This document shows, piece after piece, positions 51,528-60,150 of a DNA stretch of 64,000 nt; position 1 is the stretch's first letter, and each line of letters begins with the position of its first letter. The translations under genes and the position numbers were made by a program. The notes beneath the pieces are model-generated. The model did no database searches and had not been told where the DNA came from. It saw nothing but the letters and a program-made list of their open reading frames with translations. This DNA comes from Candidatus Fimivivens faecavium (GTDB lineage: Bacteria; Bacillota; Clostridia; Oscillospirales; Ruminococcaceae), in contig DVKH01000007.1 in NCBI GenBank assembly GCA_018716105.1, forward strand, positions 42,440 to 106,439, given 5' to 3'.

Positions 51528-52916
51528 TTACAATTTCAAAAGTCCCGTCGCCGTCAGAAAGGTCAGCAGCACCAGGGCCGGGGTCACGGTGCGGATCATA
51601 AAACTCCATACGCCCTTCAGGCGGAACACCGTGCCGTCCCGCTCAATCTCCGCGATAACCCGCTTTGGCCCGAGCACATATCCCACGAAGATGCACATAA
51701 TCAGCACGCCGATGGTCATCAGCGCATATTCGCCAACATAGTCCACCCAGTCCAGGATACCGAGCATTTCGCCCGAAAAGGTTGGGAGGGTCACGTCGCC
51801 CAGCACGCCGAATCCAAGCGCGCTCGGAAGGCCGGTGGCAAAGACGCCGGCCACCGCCCAAAAAACCGACTTTTTCCGAGGGATCTTCCGCTCGTCCACA
51901 AGATAAGAGGCCGTCACCTCAAGCAGCGCGATCGAAGAGGTCAGCGCCGCAAAGAAGACCAGGAGATAAAACAACGCGCCGAAAAACGCGCCGCCCGGCA
52001 TCGCCGCAAACACCTCGCGCAGGACGACATAGAGCAGCGAAGGGCCCTGTTTCGGATCGAGGCCGAACGCAAACACCGCAGGCATGATCGCAACCGCGGC
52101 CATGACCGCCACAAGGGTATCGCACAGCGGAATAATTACCGCGCTGCGCAGGATATTCGAGGACGGCGGGAGATAGCTTCCATAACAGATCGTGATGCCC
52201 ATGCCAAGCGAAAGCGAAAAGAACATCTGTGAAAGCGCAGCCGCAAACACCGCCAGCCCGCCCGAACCCTGAAATACCGTAAAGTCCGGTTTAAAGATGA
52301 ACGCAAGGCCGTCAGCCGCGCCCGGGAGGGTCACGCTTCGGACGATCACCGCCAGCATCATCACAAACAGCGCGGGCATCATCACCTTCGAACAGCGTTC
52401 GATTCCGCCCGAGATGCCGCCGAGGACGATCACGCCCGTAATCGCCATGAACAGCGCATGATACAAAACCGCCTGAACCGGATCAGCGACAAAGGAATTG
52501 AAAAAATCCGCGCCGCTCAGGCCGTGAAATCCGTTCCCAAACATTTCGAGAACGTAAGTCAAGAAATACTTGAGCGACCATCCGCCCAGTACGCTGTAAA
52601 ACGAGAGAATAATAAAAGAAGCAAAAACGCTGATGGCGCCGTTAAATGTAAAACGCTTGTCCAGCGCGGAATACGCGCCGATCGGCCCACGCTTCGTCAT
52701 CCGGCCGAGCGAGAGCTCCGTCACCATGACGACGCTGCCCACAACAAAGACCAGAACCAGATAAATCAGCAGGAATGCAAAACCCCCGTTTTTCCCAAGC
52801 TTATAAGGGAATGCCCAAAGATTCCCCAGCCCGACAGCCGAGCCGACCGCCGCCATCAAAAAACCGAAATGGCTGGCCCACTGGCCGCGGCCTTCCTGTT
52901 TGCTGTGATTGGACAT
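51528..52916 (-). CDS. Neurotransmitter:sodium symporter (SNF family), second copy
   Basis: 462 residues from ATG 52914-52916 with GGAGGAGG 6-8 nt upstream. The SNF signature GSAVGLGNLWAFPYKLGKNGG is near residue 20; AFGLDPKQGPSLLYVVL and FFAALTSSIALLEVTAS lie in the second half. About 11-12 helices. It shares its plan with the SNF protein at 39661-41037 but differs clearly in sequence, so the two probably take up different amino acids. Single gene. Confidence 0.92.
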   Translation of the reverse strand: MSNHSKQEGRGQWASHFGFLMAAVGSAVGLGNLWAFPYKLGKNGGFAFLLIYLVLVFVVGSVVMVTELSLGRMTKRGPIGAYSALDKRFTFNGAISVFASFIILSFYSVLGGWSLKYFLTYVLEMFGNGFHGLSGADFFNSFVADPVQAVLYHALFMAITGVIVLGGISGGIERCSKVMMPALFVMMLAVIVRSVTLPGAADGLAFIFKPDFTVFQGSGGLAVFAAALSQMFFSLSLGMGITICYGSYLPPSSNILRSAVIIPLCDTLVAVMAAVAIMPAVFAFGLDPKQGPSLLYVVLREVFAAMPGGAFFGALFYLLVFFAALTSSIALLEVTASYLVDERKIPRKKSVFWAVAGVFATGLPSALGFGVLGDVTLPTFSGEMLGILDWVDYVGEYALMTIGVLIMCIFVGYVLGPKRVIAEIERDGTVFRLKGVWSFMIRTVTPALVLLTFLTATGLLKL

Positions 52917-53089
52917 AACGTCCCTCCTCCAAATCATTACGCCTGACATCTGACATCAAATGTCCCAATAGAAGGTATCATACCCATTTCTTTCTGTCAA
53001 TGACCGCCGATCCTGCGAAAAAACGCGCGCTTTGCCGCTCTCATAACAAGGGGGTGTGCCGAAACTGGCCAGGCAGCCGGAAAGATCGG

Positions 53090-53127
53090 CAAAAAGCCGC
53101 GGGCAGGAAAAACCCCGCCCGCGGCTT
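53090..53127 (-). terminator. Terminator of the threonine-branch operon
   Basis: 11-bp stem AAGCCGCGGGC/GCCCGCGGCTT (53094-53104, 53117-53127) and TTTTTG on the minus strand, 20 nt past the lysC stop. Confidence 0.85.
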
Positions 53128-53145
53128 GATCGGACCGCCAGAAGT

Positions 53146-54354
53146 TCAGTTGTTATAAAACGCATCATGGATGGCCACGACCGCGCGCTTAGCGTCGTTG
53201 ATGTCGATCAGCACCGAAACCTTGATTTCGCTGGTCGAGATCATCTGGATGTTGATATTGGCGGAGTAAAGCGCCTCAAACATTTTGGAGGCGACGCCGG
53301 GGTTCGATTCCATTCCCGCGCCGACGATCGAAACCTTCGCGACCTGGTCGTCGGTCAGGACTTCTTTGTGCCCGATCTTATCCCGGTTGGCGTTGAGCAC
53401 CTCGACCGTCTCTTCAAGGTGGTCCTTCGCGACGGTGAAGGTGATATCTTTCGTGCCGTCCCGGCCGATCGACTGCAGGATGATATCGACGTTGATCTTC
53501 TTCGACGCGAGGATCGAGAACACCTTAAACGCGATTCCCGGCTGATCGGGGACCTCTACGAGCGAGATTCTCGCAACATTGGCGTCCTTTGCGACACCCC
53601 TGATAATCATCTTCTCCACTGACGCATCCTCCTTTATGATCGTACCGGGCTTTTTTTCCAGGCTGGAAAGCACCTCGAGGTCCACATTATAACGTTTAGC
53701 CATCTCGACCGAGCGGTTATGCAGAACCTGCGCGCCGAGCGACGCGAGTTCGAGCATCTCGTCATAGCTGATCGCGCCCAGTTTCACCGCGTTTTTGACA
53801 ATTCTCGGGTCCGCGGTATAGACGCCGTCGACATCGGTGTAGATCTGGCAGCGGTCCGCATGAAGCACGGCGGCAAGCGCGACCGCGCTCGTGTCCGACC
53901 CGCCGCGCCCAAGCGTCGTGATGTCGTCATAGCGGTTGACGCCCTGGAAACCCGCCACAATGACAATGGTCCGCTTCTGGAGCTCGTTCTCAATCCGCTG
54001 TTTGTTGATGTTTCGGATGCGGGCGTTCGAGTGGGTTGAATCGGTCAGGAAGCCCGCCTGCCATCCGGTGAAGGATTTGACCGGATAGCCCATCCCCTCG
54101 ATGGTCATCGCCAAAAGCGAAATGCTGATCTGCTCGCCTGTCGAGAGAAGCACATCCATTTCCCGTTTGGATGCTTTGGGGTTGAGTTCATTCGCCTTCG
54201 CGATGAGGTCGTCGGTCGTATCGCCCTGCGCCGAGACGACAACCACCACGTTTTTATTCTGATCCCAGGTTTTGGTGACAATTTTCGCCACGTTGCGCAC
54301 ACGTTCGGCGTCCCGCATCGAGGAACCCCCGAATTTTTGCACATAAAGTTCCAA
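53146..54354 (-). CDS. lysC: Aspartate kinase
   Basis: 402 residues from TTG 54352-54354 with GGAGGG 6 nt upstream. The kinase domain has VQKFGGSSM, then LLSTGEQIS and TTLGRGGSDTSAVALA; two ACT domains fill about 260-402 (VPDQPGIAFKVFSILA, then GAGMESNPGVASKMFEAL). It phosphorylates aspartate at the head of the lysine, threonine and methionine branches, and the ACT domains predict feedback control. Last gene of the ACT regulator-hom-thrB-lysC operon. Confidence 0.95.
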   Translation of the reverse strand: MELYVQKFGGSSMRDAERVRNVAKIVTKTWDQNKNVVVVVSAQGDTTDDLIAKANELNPKASKREMDVLLSTGEQISISLLAMTIEGMGYPVKSFTGWQAGFLTDSTHSNARIRNINKQRIENELQKRTIVIVAGFQGVNRYDDITTLGRGGSDTSAVALAAVLHADRCQIYTDVDGVYTADPRIVKNAVKLGAISYDEMLELASLGAQVLHNRSVEMAKRYNVDLEVLSSLEKKPGTIIKEDASVEKMIIRGVAKDANVARISLVEVPDQPGIAFKVFSILASKKINVDIILQSIGRDGTKDITFTVAKDHLEETVEVLNANRDKIGHKEVLTDDQVAKVSIVGAGMESNPGVASKMFEALYSANINIQMISTSEIKVSVLIDINDAKRAVVAIHDAFYNN

Positions 54355-54436
54355 CAGAAACCCTCCCTAATTATGTAATGCCAACGCCTTGCTCCAGTCC
54401 GGCCCGCATTGCCGGCGTCTAGGCCGCTGAGCGCGG

Positions 54437-55339
54437 CTAAAGCATTCGGCTCTCGACGCAGACCGCCCCCACATTGTCAGCGTCGAGCATCAACAGTTTC
54501 CAGGATGGGAAGCCCGCCTCGTCCAGCCGGATTCTCAGCCGGTTTCCAAACTCCGCGTCGTTCCCGGGCGTCATCGCCATCAGGGTCGATCCCGCACCGG
54601 AAATATAAGAGCAGTAGGCGCCTTCGTCCTGCATCAGCTTCATCACCGTGTCCGCGCCTTTGATCAGGCCGAGCCGGTAGTGCTGATGCAGACGGTCGTC
54701 CGTTGCCACCCGAAGGTTGTGATAGCTCCCGGTGGTGAGCGACGCGCCCATCAGCGCCGCACGGGAGAGGTTGAAAACCGCATCCTTGTGCGAAACCTCC
54801 TTTGGAAGAACACTTCTTGCGAGCGAAGTCTTGAGTTCAAAATCCGGGATCACCGCTGCGAATTTCAAATCCCCATGCAGCTCCTGCCGGACGTAGTGGA
54901 CCTCGTTCCCGTCGAACACCGCCGCGACAAACCCGCCGAGCATCGCAGGCGTCGTGTTGTCGGGATGCCCTTCAATCCGCGCCGCCAGATTCACAAGGTC
55001 CTGTTTTGAAAGCGGGCTGCCCAGGAGCTGGTTTGCGCCGAGGAGCCCTCCGACGATGCAGGCAGAACTGCTTCCAAGCCCACGGGACATCGGAATGCCG
55101 TTTAACTGGCCGATCTTCATGCCGGAAATTTTCTTTCCGCAGATTTCATAGAGCTTTTTCATCGTCTGATAGACAAGGTTGGTCTCTCCAGTCGAGATCG
55201 GCGCCCCGTCAAGCGGGCGGATCGCAAGCTGATCGGATTCCTCCAGATGAATCTCGTTGTACACCGTCACCGCCAGCCCGAGCGAATCAAAGCCGGCGCC
55301 TAAATTGGCGCTGGTTGCGGGGACTTTAACCGTTACCAC
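54437..55339 (-). CDS. thrB: Homoserine kinase
   Basis: 300 residues from GTG 55337-55339 with GGGGGA 9 nt upstream. A GHMP kinase with VPATSANLGAGFDSLG at the start, the ATP-binding GLGSSSACIVGG near 90, and ISGAGSTLMAM near 255. It phosphorylates homoserine on the way to threonine. Between hom and lysC in one transcript; threonine synthase (thrC) is not in the window. Confidence 0.95.
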   Translation of the reverse strand: MVTVKVPATSANLGAGFDSLGLAVTVYNEIHLEESDQLAIRPLDGAPISTGETNLVYQTMKKLYEICGKKISGMKIGQLNGIPMSRGLGSSSACIVGGLLGANQLLGSPLSKQDLVNLAARIEGHPDNTTPAMLGGFVAAVFDGNEVHYVRQELHGDLKFAAVIPDFELKTSLARSVLPKEVSHKDAVFNLSRAALMGASLTTGSYHNLRVATDDRLHQHYRLGLIKGADTVMKLMQDEGAYCSYISGAGSTLMAMTPGNDAEFGNRLRIRLDEAGFPSWKLLMLDADNVGAVCVESRML

Positions 55340-55379
55340 TTTTTGCTTTCCCCCTATGTAAAGTCATGTTGCGGCAGCC

Positions 55380-56600
55380 TTAGTATTCGAGAACCCGAAT
55401 CGCGGATCTCACCTCTGCGCCCGCGGCTTTGGCAAGGCGTATCCATTCTTCGGTTTGGCGGCCGCTCACCGGTTCGGTCAGGAACGCGCGCTCCTCCTGC
55501 GCGGCGCCCTGGATCGGCTCGACCGTGCCGAAAATCCGTTGGATCTCCGTCCTACCGAGGCCGGACGTCCGGAACATCATCCGGGTCACGTCGTCCCGCC
55601 AATCCGCGACGTTGCTGCGGCCGGAATCCTCCCAGCCGAGGGAATCGATGTGCCCGCCCTCCTTCATCGCGTCTACAAGGTCCGAAATCACAGCCGCAGC
55701 GGTCGGAAGCTTTCCGGCGCCGCGCCCGTAGAACACCACGTCGCCGGTGTCGCTCGAACGCACGAGAATGCCGTTGAACACATCGCTGACATTGGCGAGC
55801 TGGCTTTCCTGGGAGATCAGCGCCGGACTCACCATCACCATCAGACCTTTTTCCGTCTTTTTCGCCCGGCCGATCAGCTTGATCACATACCCGGCCGAAG
55901 CCGCCGCCGCAACATCCTCGGCGGTCAGCGCGGCGATCCCTTCCGTATGGATGTTGTCGGGGTAGACGTGGCTCCCGAACGCGATCGACGCGAGGATGCA
56001 GATCTTCCGGCAGGCGTCGGTTCCCTCCACGTCCGCGGCGGGGTTCCGCTCGGCGTAACCGTTGTCCTGCGCGAGTCCCAGCGCCTGCTCAAACGACATC
56101 TTATCCCGGAACATCCGGGTCATGATGAAGTTGGTCGTCCCGTTGAGGATGCCCGCAATCTCCTCCACCTCGCCCGCGCCGAGGCATTGGTAGAGCGGAT
56201 GGATGATCGGGATGCCGCCGCCGACGCTCGCTTCAAACAGGTAGTTCACGTTGTTCTCTTTCGCGATTCCAAGAAGCTCCGCCCCGTGCGCGGCGACCAG
56301 CTCCTTATTCGAGGTGATCACATGTTTTCCGGCCAGGAGCGCGCGCTTTGAAAAATCATAGGCGGGGGTTAACCCCCCGATGGTCTCTATCATCACGCCG
56401 ACCTCCGGGTCCGCAAGCGCCTGCTCATAGGTCCCGGCCTTATCCGCCCAGACGGTCCCTTCCAGGCTCCTCACATCCACAATATACTTGATGTCGAGCT
56501 CCCTGCCCGCCTTTTTCTCGATGCTTTGGCGATTCTTATAAAAAACCTCGGCGACGCCCGATCCGACAACGCCGAAGCCGATGATCGCAATTTTCGTCAT
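55380..56600 (-). CDS. hom: Homoserine dehydrogenase
   Basis: 406 residues from ATG 56598-56600 with GGAGG 8-9 nt upstream. The NAD(P)-binding start is IIGFGVVGSGVAEVF; the catalytic domain has ILNGTTNFI and YAERNPAADVEGTDACRK; a C-terminal ACT domain (about 320-400) is present but short. It reduces aspartate semialdehyde to homoserine. Gene order with thrB, lysC and an ACT protein indicates a threonine-branch operon. Confidence 0.96.
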   Translation of the reverse strand: MTKIAIIGFGVVGSGVAEVFYKNRQSIEKKAGRELDIKYIVDVRSLEGTVWADKAGTYEQALADPEVGVMIETIGGLTPAYDFSKRALLAGKHVITSNKELVAAHGAELLGIAKENNVNYLFEASVGGGIPIIHPLYQCLGAGEVEEIAGILNGTTNFIMTRMFRDKMSFEQALGLAQDNGYAERNPAADVEGTDACRKICILASIAFGSHVYPDNIHTEGIAALTAEDVAAAASAGYVIKLIGRAKKTEKGLMVMVSPALISQESQLANVSDVFNGILVRSSDTGDVVFYGRGAGKLPTAAAVISDLVDAMKEGGHIDSLGWEDSGRSNVADWRDDVTRMMFRTSGLGRTEIQRIFGTVEPIQGAAQEERAFLTEPVSGRQTEEWIRLAKAAGAEVRSAIRVLEY

Positions 56601-56640
56601 TTCGCTGTTCCTCCTCGTCCAATGATGCCGCTGCAAGAGC

Positions 56641-57084
56641 TTAGTGAGCGGTCAGTTTCCTCGCTTCCACAACGCCCTGAAGTTTTTTCAGCGCGTTGAG
56701 CACCTCCATATCGCTGGTGGTTGTTTCGTCAAACGAAAGCGAAACCGAAACCGCCGCGAGCCCATCCACTGGGATGTTCTGATTGATGGTCAGGATATTC
56801 GCGCCGTTGCGGTAAAGCTCCGCGATCAGCGAAGAGAGCATACCCGGACGGTCCTTGACCAGGACATAGAAGCTCGAAACCTTTCCCGACATGTCCCGGA
56901 TGTAGGGAAATACCGCATCCCGGTACTTGTAGATGGCGCTTCTGGAGATCCCCGCCATCTTCGCCGCCTGCGAAATGCTGGTCGTCTCACCCTGTTCCAG
57001 CAGATGCTTCGCGTATACAACGCGGGAAAAGACTTCGGGCAGAGATTCCGTTTCGACCACAAGATATTTGGGCGCCTTCCACAT
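56641..57084 (-). CDS. ACT domain protein with HTH (PheB/UPF0735 type)
   Basis: 147 residues from ATG 57082-57084 (GGGGTGG upstream). The N-terminus (about 1-60) is a small HTH: LPEVFSRVVYAKHLLEQGE, ISQAAKMAGISRSAIYKYRD. The ACT domain (about 72-145) has SFYVLVKDRPGMLSSLIAEL and NGANILTINQNIP. Family members (PheB) pair with hom/thrB and are thought to be amino-acid-responsive regulators. First gene of the operon, 40 nt before hom. Confidence 0.9.
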   Translation of the reverse strand: MWKAPKYLVVETESLPEVFSRVVYAKHLLEQGETTSISQAAKMAGISRSAIYKYRDAVFPYIRDMSGKVSSFYVLVKDRPGMLSSLIAELYRNGANILTINQNIPVDGLAAVSVSLSFDETTTSDMEVLNALKKLQGVVEARKLTAH

Positions 57085-57375
57085 AAATTCCACCCCACGA
57101 AAACGATTGTTTTTTGTAACGAACACTATACCATTCAGCGAAAACAAAAATCAAAAGCCTTTTCTGGCCATTTTGCACCGAATTCGGGGTTCAGCGGGTG
57201 AAATCTCCCTTTTTTGCCAGAATCATCCTGTTCTCTTCCGTTTTCTCCTGATTTAGGTGAAATCGCTGTCATTCCACGGAAAACATCCGTCATGATTGGA
57301 AAAACATCCAAAGGCCAGAATGCAGAACCTGGTTTTCCTTTTGAAACATATGCTCATAAACGGATCGGGCAAAGT

Positions 57376-57384
57376 CATACTATA
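57376..57384 (+). promoter_or_regulatory. Candidate mother-cell sigma (E/K) -10 element
   Basis: CATACTATA matches the sigma-K -10 pattern CATAnnnTA and is close to the sigma-E -10. A CATAAA stretch lies 15 nt upstream. It is about 50 nt before the GTG start of a YtvI-type gene, whose relatives belong to the sporulation sigma-E regulon. The rest of 57085-57375 holds only the promoter region of the threonine-branch operon. Confidence 0.5.
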
Positions 57385-57434
57385 TCATGAAAAATAGCAG
57401 AGCGCGCCGCCAATCCGCCGAAAGGAGCCTTGCA

Positions 57435-58520
57435 GTGACAAACGAAGGAAAACGGAACTTTCTTCTCAACGCCGCCTATGCGGCCACGGTCGGCGTCATT
57501 TTATGGGCGGTGTTTCGGTTTGTCATCCCGATGTTCTGGCCGTTCCTGCTGGGATTCGTCATCGCTTATTTCTTAAAAACCATTGCTGCCCCGCTGGTTG
57601 AGCGCCTGCGCTTCCAACAGCGCTTCGCCATTCTCTGGACCGCTTTTGTGTTCTATTCGCTCGGCGGGATTCTTTGCTGGGTCGCCGGGGCGCTTCTGCT
57701 CGGGCGGCTCCTCGAGTTCGCCAAGCTCCTGCCCGAGTTCTACGCCGAAAATCTGGTCCCGGTGATCCTGGCCGTCAACGATTTTATGATCGAGAAGCTC
57801 TCCAGCCTCTCTCCGCAGTTCGCCCCGGCGGCCGAGGAGCTGTTCGGCGCGTTTTCCGCTTCGACCACCGACCTGATCACCGGCCTTTCGACATCGCTGA
57901 TGCTTTCGGTTACCGATTCGGTGAAAAAACTGCCGCTTTATCTGATCGGCTTTGTCTTTACAATCGTATCCTCGTTTCTGATCGGCCTTGATTACCGGCG
58001 GGTCAGCTATTTTCTGATCTCACAGATTCCGCGCCCGTTTCGGGATCTGATTATCGACGTAAAAAACTTTCTGGTCTCCTGCCTGTTCCGGCTCGGCAGG
58101 GCCTACCTGATCATCCTGCTGATCACCTTTGCAGAACTCTCGATCGGCCTCGGTTTCCTGCGAATCCAGGGCTATATTCAAATCGCCGCGGTGATTGCCG
58201 CGCTCGACATCCTGCCGCTGATCGGAAGCGGCCTCGTGTTGATCCCCTGGGGCGTCTATCACCTGGTCTGCGGGGACCTTCCGCTCGGCGCGGGCATCTT
58301 GATGGTATACGGCGTCATCACGATGGTGCGCAACATCATCGAACCAAAAATTGTCGGCGACCAGCTCGGCCTTCACCCGGCGGCGACCCTTGCGGCGATG
58401 TTCTTCGGCATCAAGGTCATGGGATTCGGCGGTATCCTGGCCGCCCCGATCCTGCTTTTGTTGATCGTCTATCTCAACAGCACCGGCCGCGTCCGCCTCT
58501 ACCGAACCGGCCCGGATTGA
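57435..58520 (+). CDS. ytvI: YtvI-type AI-2E family membrane protein
   Basis: 361 residues from GTG 57435 with AAAGGAG 8 nt upstream; the ATG 48 nt earlier overlaps the proposed transcription start. Seven to eight membrane segments; FWPFLLGFVIAYFLKTI at the N-terminus and ALDILPLIGSGLVLIPWG plus PKIVGDQLGLHP toward the end are typical of the AI-2E/PerM family, subgroup YtvI. Known YtvI proteins are made in sporulation; substrate unknown. Confidence 0.85.
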   Translation: MTNEGKRNFLLNAAYAATVGVILWAVFRFVIPMFWPFLLGFVIAYFLKTIAAPLVERLRFQQRFAILWTAFVFYSLGGILCWVAGALLLGRLLEFAKLLPEFYAENLVPVILAVNDFMIEKLSSLSPQFAPAAEELFGAFSASTTDLITGLSTSLMLSVTDSVKKLPLYLIGFVFTIVSSFLIGLDYRRVSYFLISQIPRPFRDLIIDVKNFLVSCLFRLGRAYLIILLITFAELSIGLGFLRIQGYIQIAAVIAALDILPLIGSGLVLIPWGVYHLVCGDLPLGAGILMVYGVITMVRNIIEPKIVGDQLGLHPAATLAAMFFGIKVMGFGGILAAPILLLLIVYLNSTGRVRLYRTGPD

Positions 58521-58543
58521 GGTTATTTCGTCCAAAATAGGCG

Positions 58544-58580
58544 AAGGCCGCGGTTTCCGAGCTGGAACCGCGGCCTTTTC
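58544..58580. terminator. Terminator between ytvI and the XRE gene
   Basis: AAGGCCGCGGTTTCC pairs with GGAACCGCGGCCTT (58544-58558, 58564-58577) and TTTTCG follows. Confidence 0.88.
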
Positions 58581-58594
58581 GTTCGAAATTACTC

Positions 58595-58936
58595 TCAGGG
58601 CTTGTCAGGCTTCTCGCACTTTTTAATCACCAGCGCGATCTCAAGGAACATCTTGCGCTGCTCCGGGCTGGTCCCATCCAGGAGCTCGCGGAGTTCCTGG
58701 TTCAAATACAACTTCTGCGCCACAGTGACCCCGGTGACAAATTCGCCGAGATCGCAACCCAAAAAGTTTGCAATCTCCGACAAGGTGTCAAGGCTGATTT
58801 TCGTCGCGCCCCGTTCGATCTGGCTGATATAGCCGACCGAAACAGAAAGCGCTTCGGCGACATCGTCCTGCGTCTTTCCAAGCCTTTTCCTTTTTAGTTT
58901 TATCCTTCGACCAATTACTGCATAATCTACTGCCAT
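58595..58936 (-). CDS. XRE-family HTH regulator
   Basis: 113 residues from ATG 58934-58936 (CGGTGATC upstream). HTH_3 domain in residues 7-63: IKLKRKRLGKTQDDVAEALS, VGYISQIERGATKIS, IANFLGCDLGEFV. A short helical tail (QELRELLDGTSPEQRKMFLE) resembles that of regulators common in Clostridia. Its upstream region is very AT-rich (58970-59060). Target unknown. The 58937-59330 gap holds nothing else I can name. Confidence 0.88.
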   Translation of the reverse strand: MAVDYAVIGRRIKLKRKRLGKTQDDVAEALSVSVGYISQIERGATKISLDTLSEIANFLGCDLGEFVTGVTVAQKLYLNQELRELLDGTSPEQRKMFLEIALVIKKCEKPDKP

Positions 58937-59330
58937 TTCGTGATCACCGATATTTATTTTATTTGGAAATGTCAAAATCATACAGATATTGATAACTATA
59001 TATATAGTTATTATATTCATAATTGATATGTATTATGCTATTATCACATAAAAAAAGCAAAATAAGACGTGAGGTATGGTTGATTTTTTTCGAATGTCCC
59101 GCCGCATGCTGGAAACGTTTTGATTTCTCCTAACAGTGAAAAATCCAAATTAAGCCCAAAAAATCCGGCAGACGCCCGGGGACGCTATCTCACCGCAGGG
59201 CTTCGTCAAAGCGGCTGATTTTTGCTGGCTGGAACAAAAACGCCGCTTCTCAGGCCAATGGGGGGCGGAAAGATTAAAAAAAATTTTGACGCCGTCATCG
59301 CTCCGAGAAAACAGGAAAGATCAAATAAGC

Positions 59331-59351
59331 GGGGCCGGCATAGCCGGCCCC
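59331..59351. terminator. Short hairpin after the AAA ATPase gene
   Basis: Perfect 9-bp stem GGGGCCGGC/GCCGGCCCC with a 3-nt loop directly beside the stop codon; GCTTATTT tail on the minus strand, CTTTATT on the plus strand. Confidence 0.65.
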
Positions 59352-59352
59352 T

Positions 59353-60108
59353 TTATTCTTCCATCAATATTTCCAGCATTCTCGCTGGATTTTCCAGAAA
59401 CTGTTTTGTAATTTGGTAGTGCTCTGTCTGACGGTAATCGGTCCGCGCAGCGCCCTTCTCGTTCAATACATAGATTTCCGCCCCGGGATACGCCATCAGA
59501 ATGGGCGAATGGGTCGCGATGATGAACTGGCTTCCCTTTCGGGCAAGCGCGCCGATCTGGGCGAGGAGCGTGAGCTGACGGGAAGGCGAAAGCGCCGCTT
59601 CCGGCTCGTCGAGAAAGTACAGGCCGTCGCCCCCAAAACGGTTGAGCACAAGGGACAAAAAACTTTCGCCATGCGACTGCCGGTGCAGGGACTTTCCGCC
59701 ATAGCGCTCCAACAGGCTGGGCAGCAGGGGATTTTCCCTGTCCAGGCGGTCGATTTCGGTCGCGACGTTATAAAAGCTCTCCGCCCTGAGGAAAAAGCCG
59801 TCTTTCGGCCGCCGGGATCCGCGGATCACCGTCATATGCCGGCAGAGCGGGGAATGGGTGTCGCTGGTGGAAAAGCGGAAGTTCCGGCTCCCGCCCTCGG
59901 GATTAAAGCCGCAGCTGACGGCAAGCGCCTCCAACAGGGTGGACTTCCCGCTCCCGTTTTCCCCGACAAAAAAAGCGACCGGACTGTGAAACCCGAGCTG
60001 CACGTCCGATTGAAGAACGGGCAGATCGAGAAGATAAGCGCCGTCTTCCTCACGGATCTCGTCCCGGCGGATGGAATATCCCCTGATAAACAGATTCTCA
60101 AACGCCAA
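59353..60108 (-). CDS. AAA (SMC/RecF-like) ATPase
   Basis: 251 residues from TTG 60106-60108 with GGGGGA upstream. Walker A FFVGENGSGKSTLLEALA near 47, a signature-like SHGESFLSLV near 145, Walker B GLYFLDEPEAALSP near 160 and the H-loop IIATHSPILMAYP near 195. This is the AAA_15/AAA_21 ABC-ATPase group related to predicted ATPases and OLD proteins, but no TOPRIM or nuclease part is present. It follows the AGCS symporter by 42 nt. Function unknown. Confidence 0.85.
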   Translation of the reverse strand: MAFENLFIRGYSIRRDEIREEDGAYLLDLPVLQSDVQLGFHSPVAFFVGENGSGKSTLLEALAVSCGFNPEGGSRNFRFSTSDTHSPLCRHMTVIRGSRRPKDGFFLRAESFYNVATEIDRLDRENPLLPSLLERYGGKSLHRQSHGESFLSLVLNRFGGDGLYFLDEPEAALSPSRQLTLLAQIGALARKGSQFIIATHSPILMAYPGAEIYVLNEKGAARTDYRQTEHYQITKQFLENPARMLEILMEE

Positions 60109-60150
60109 CCCGCTTCCCCCTTTTGCATCATATCTTCCAGGACCGGCCGG

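Noticed and set aside
54355..54436. Lysine riboswitch or T-box before lysC
   Set aside because: The gap to thrB is only 82 nt and lysC is internal to an operon; no T-box motif (GGTGG) or aptamer is seen there or upstream of the first gene.
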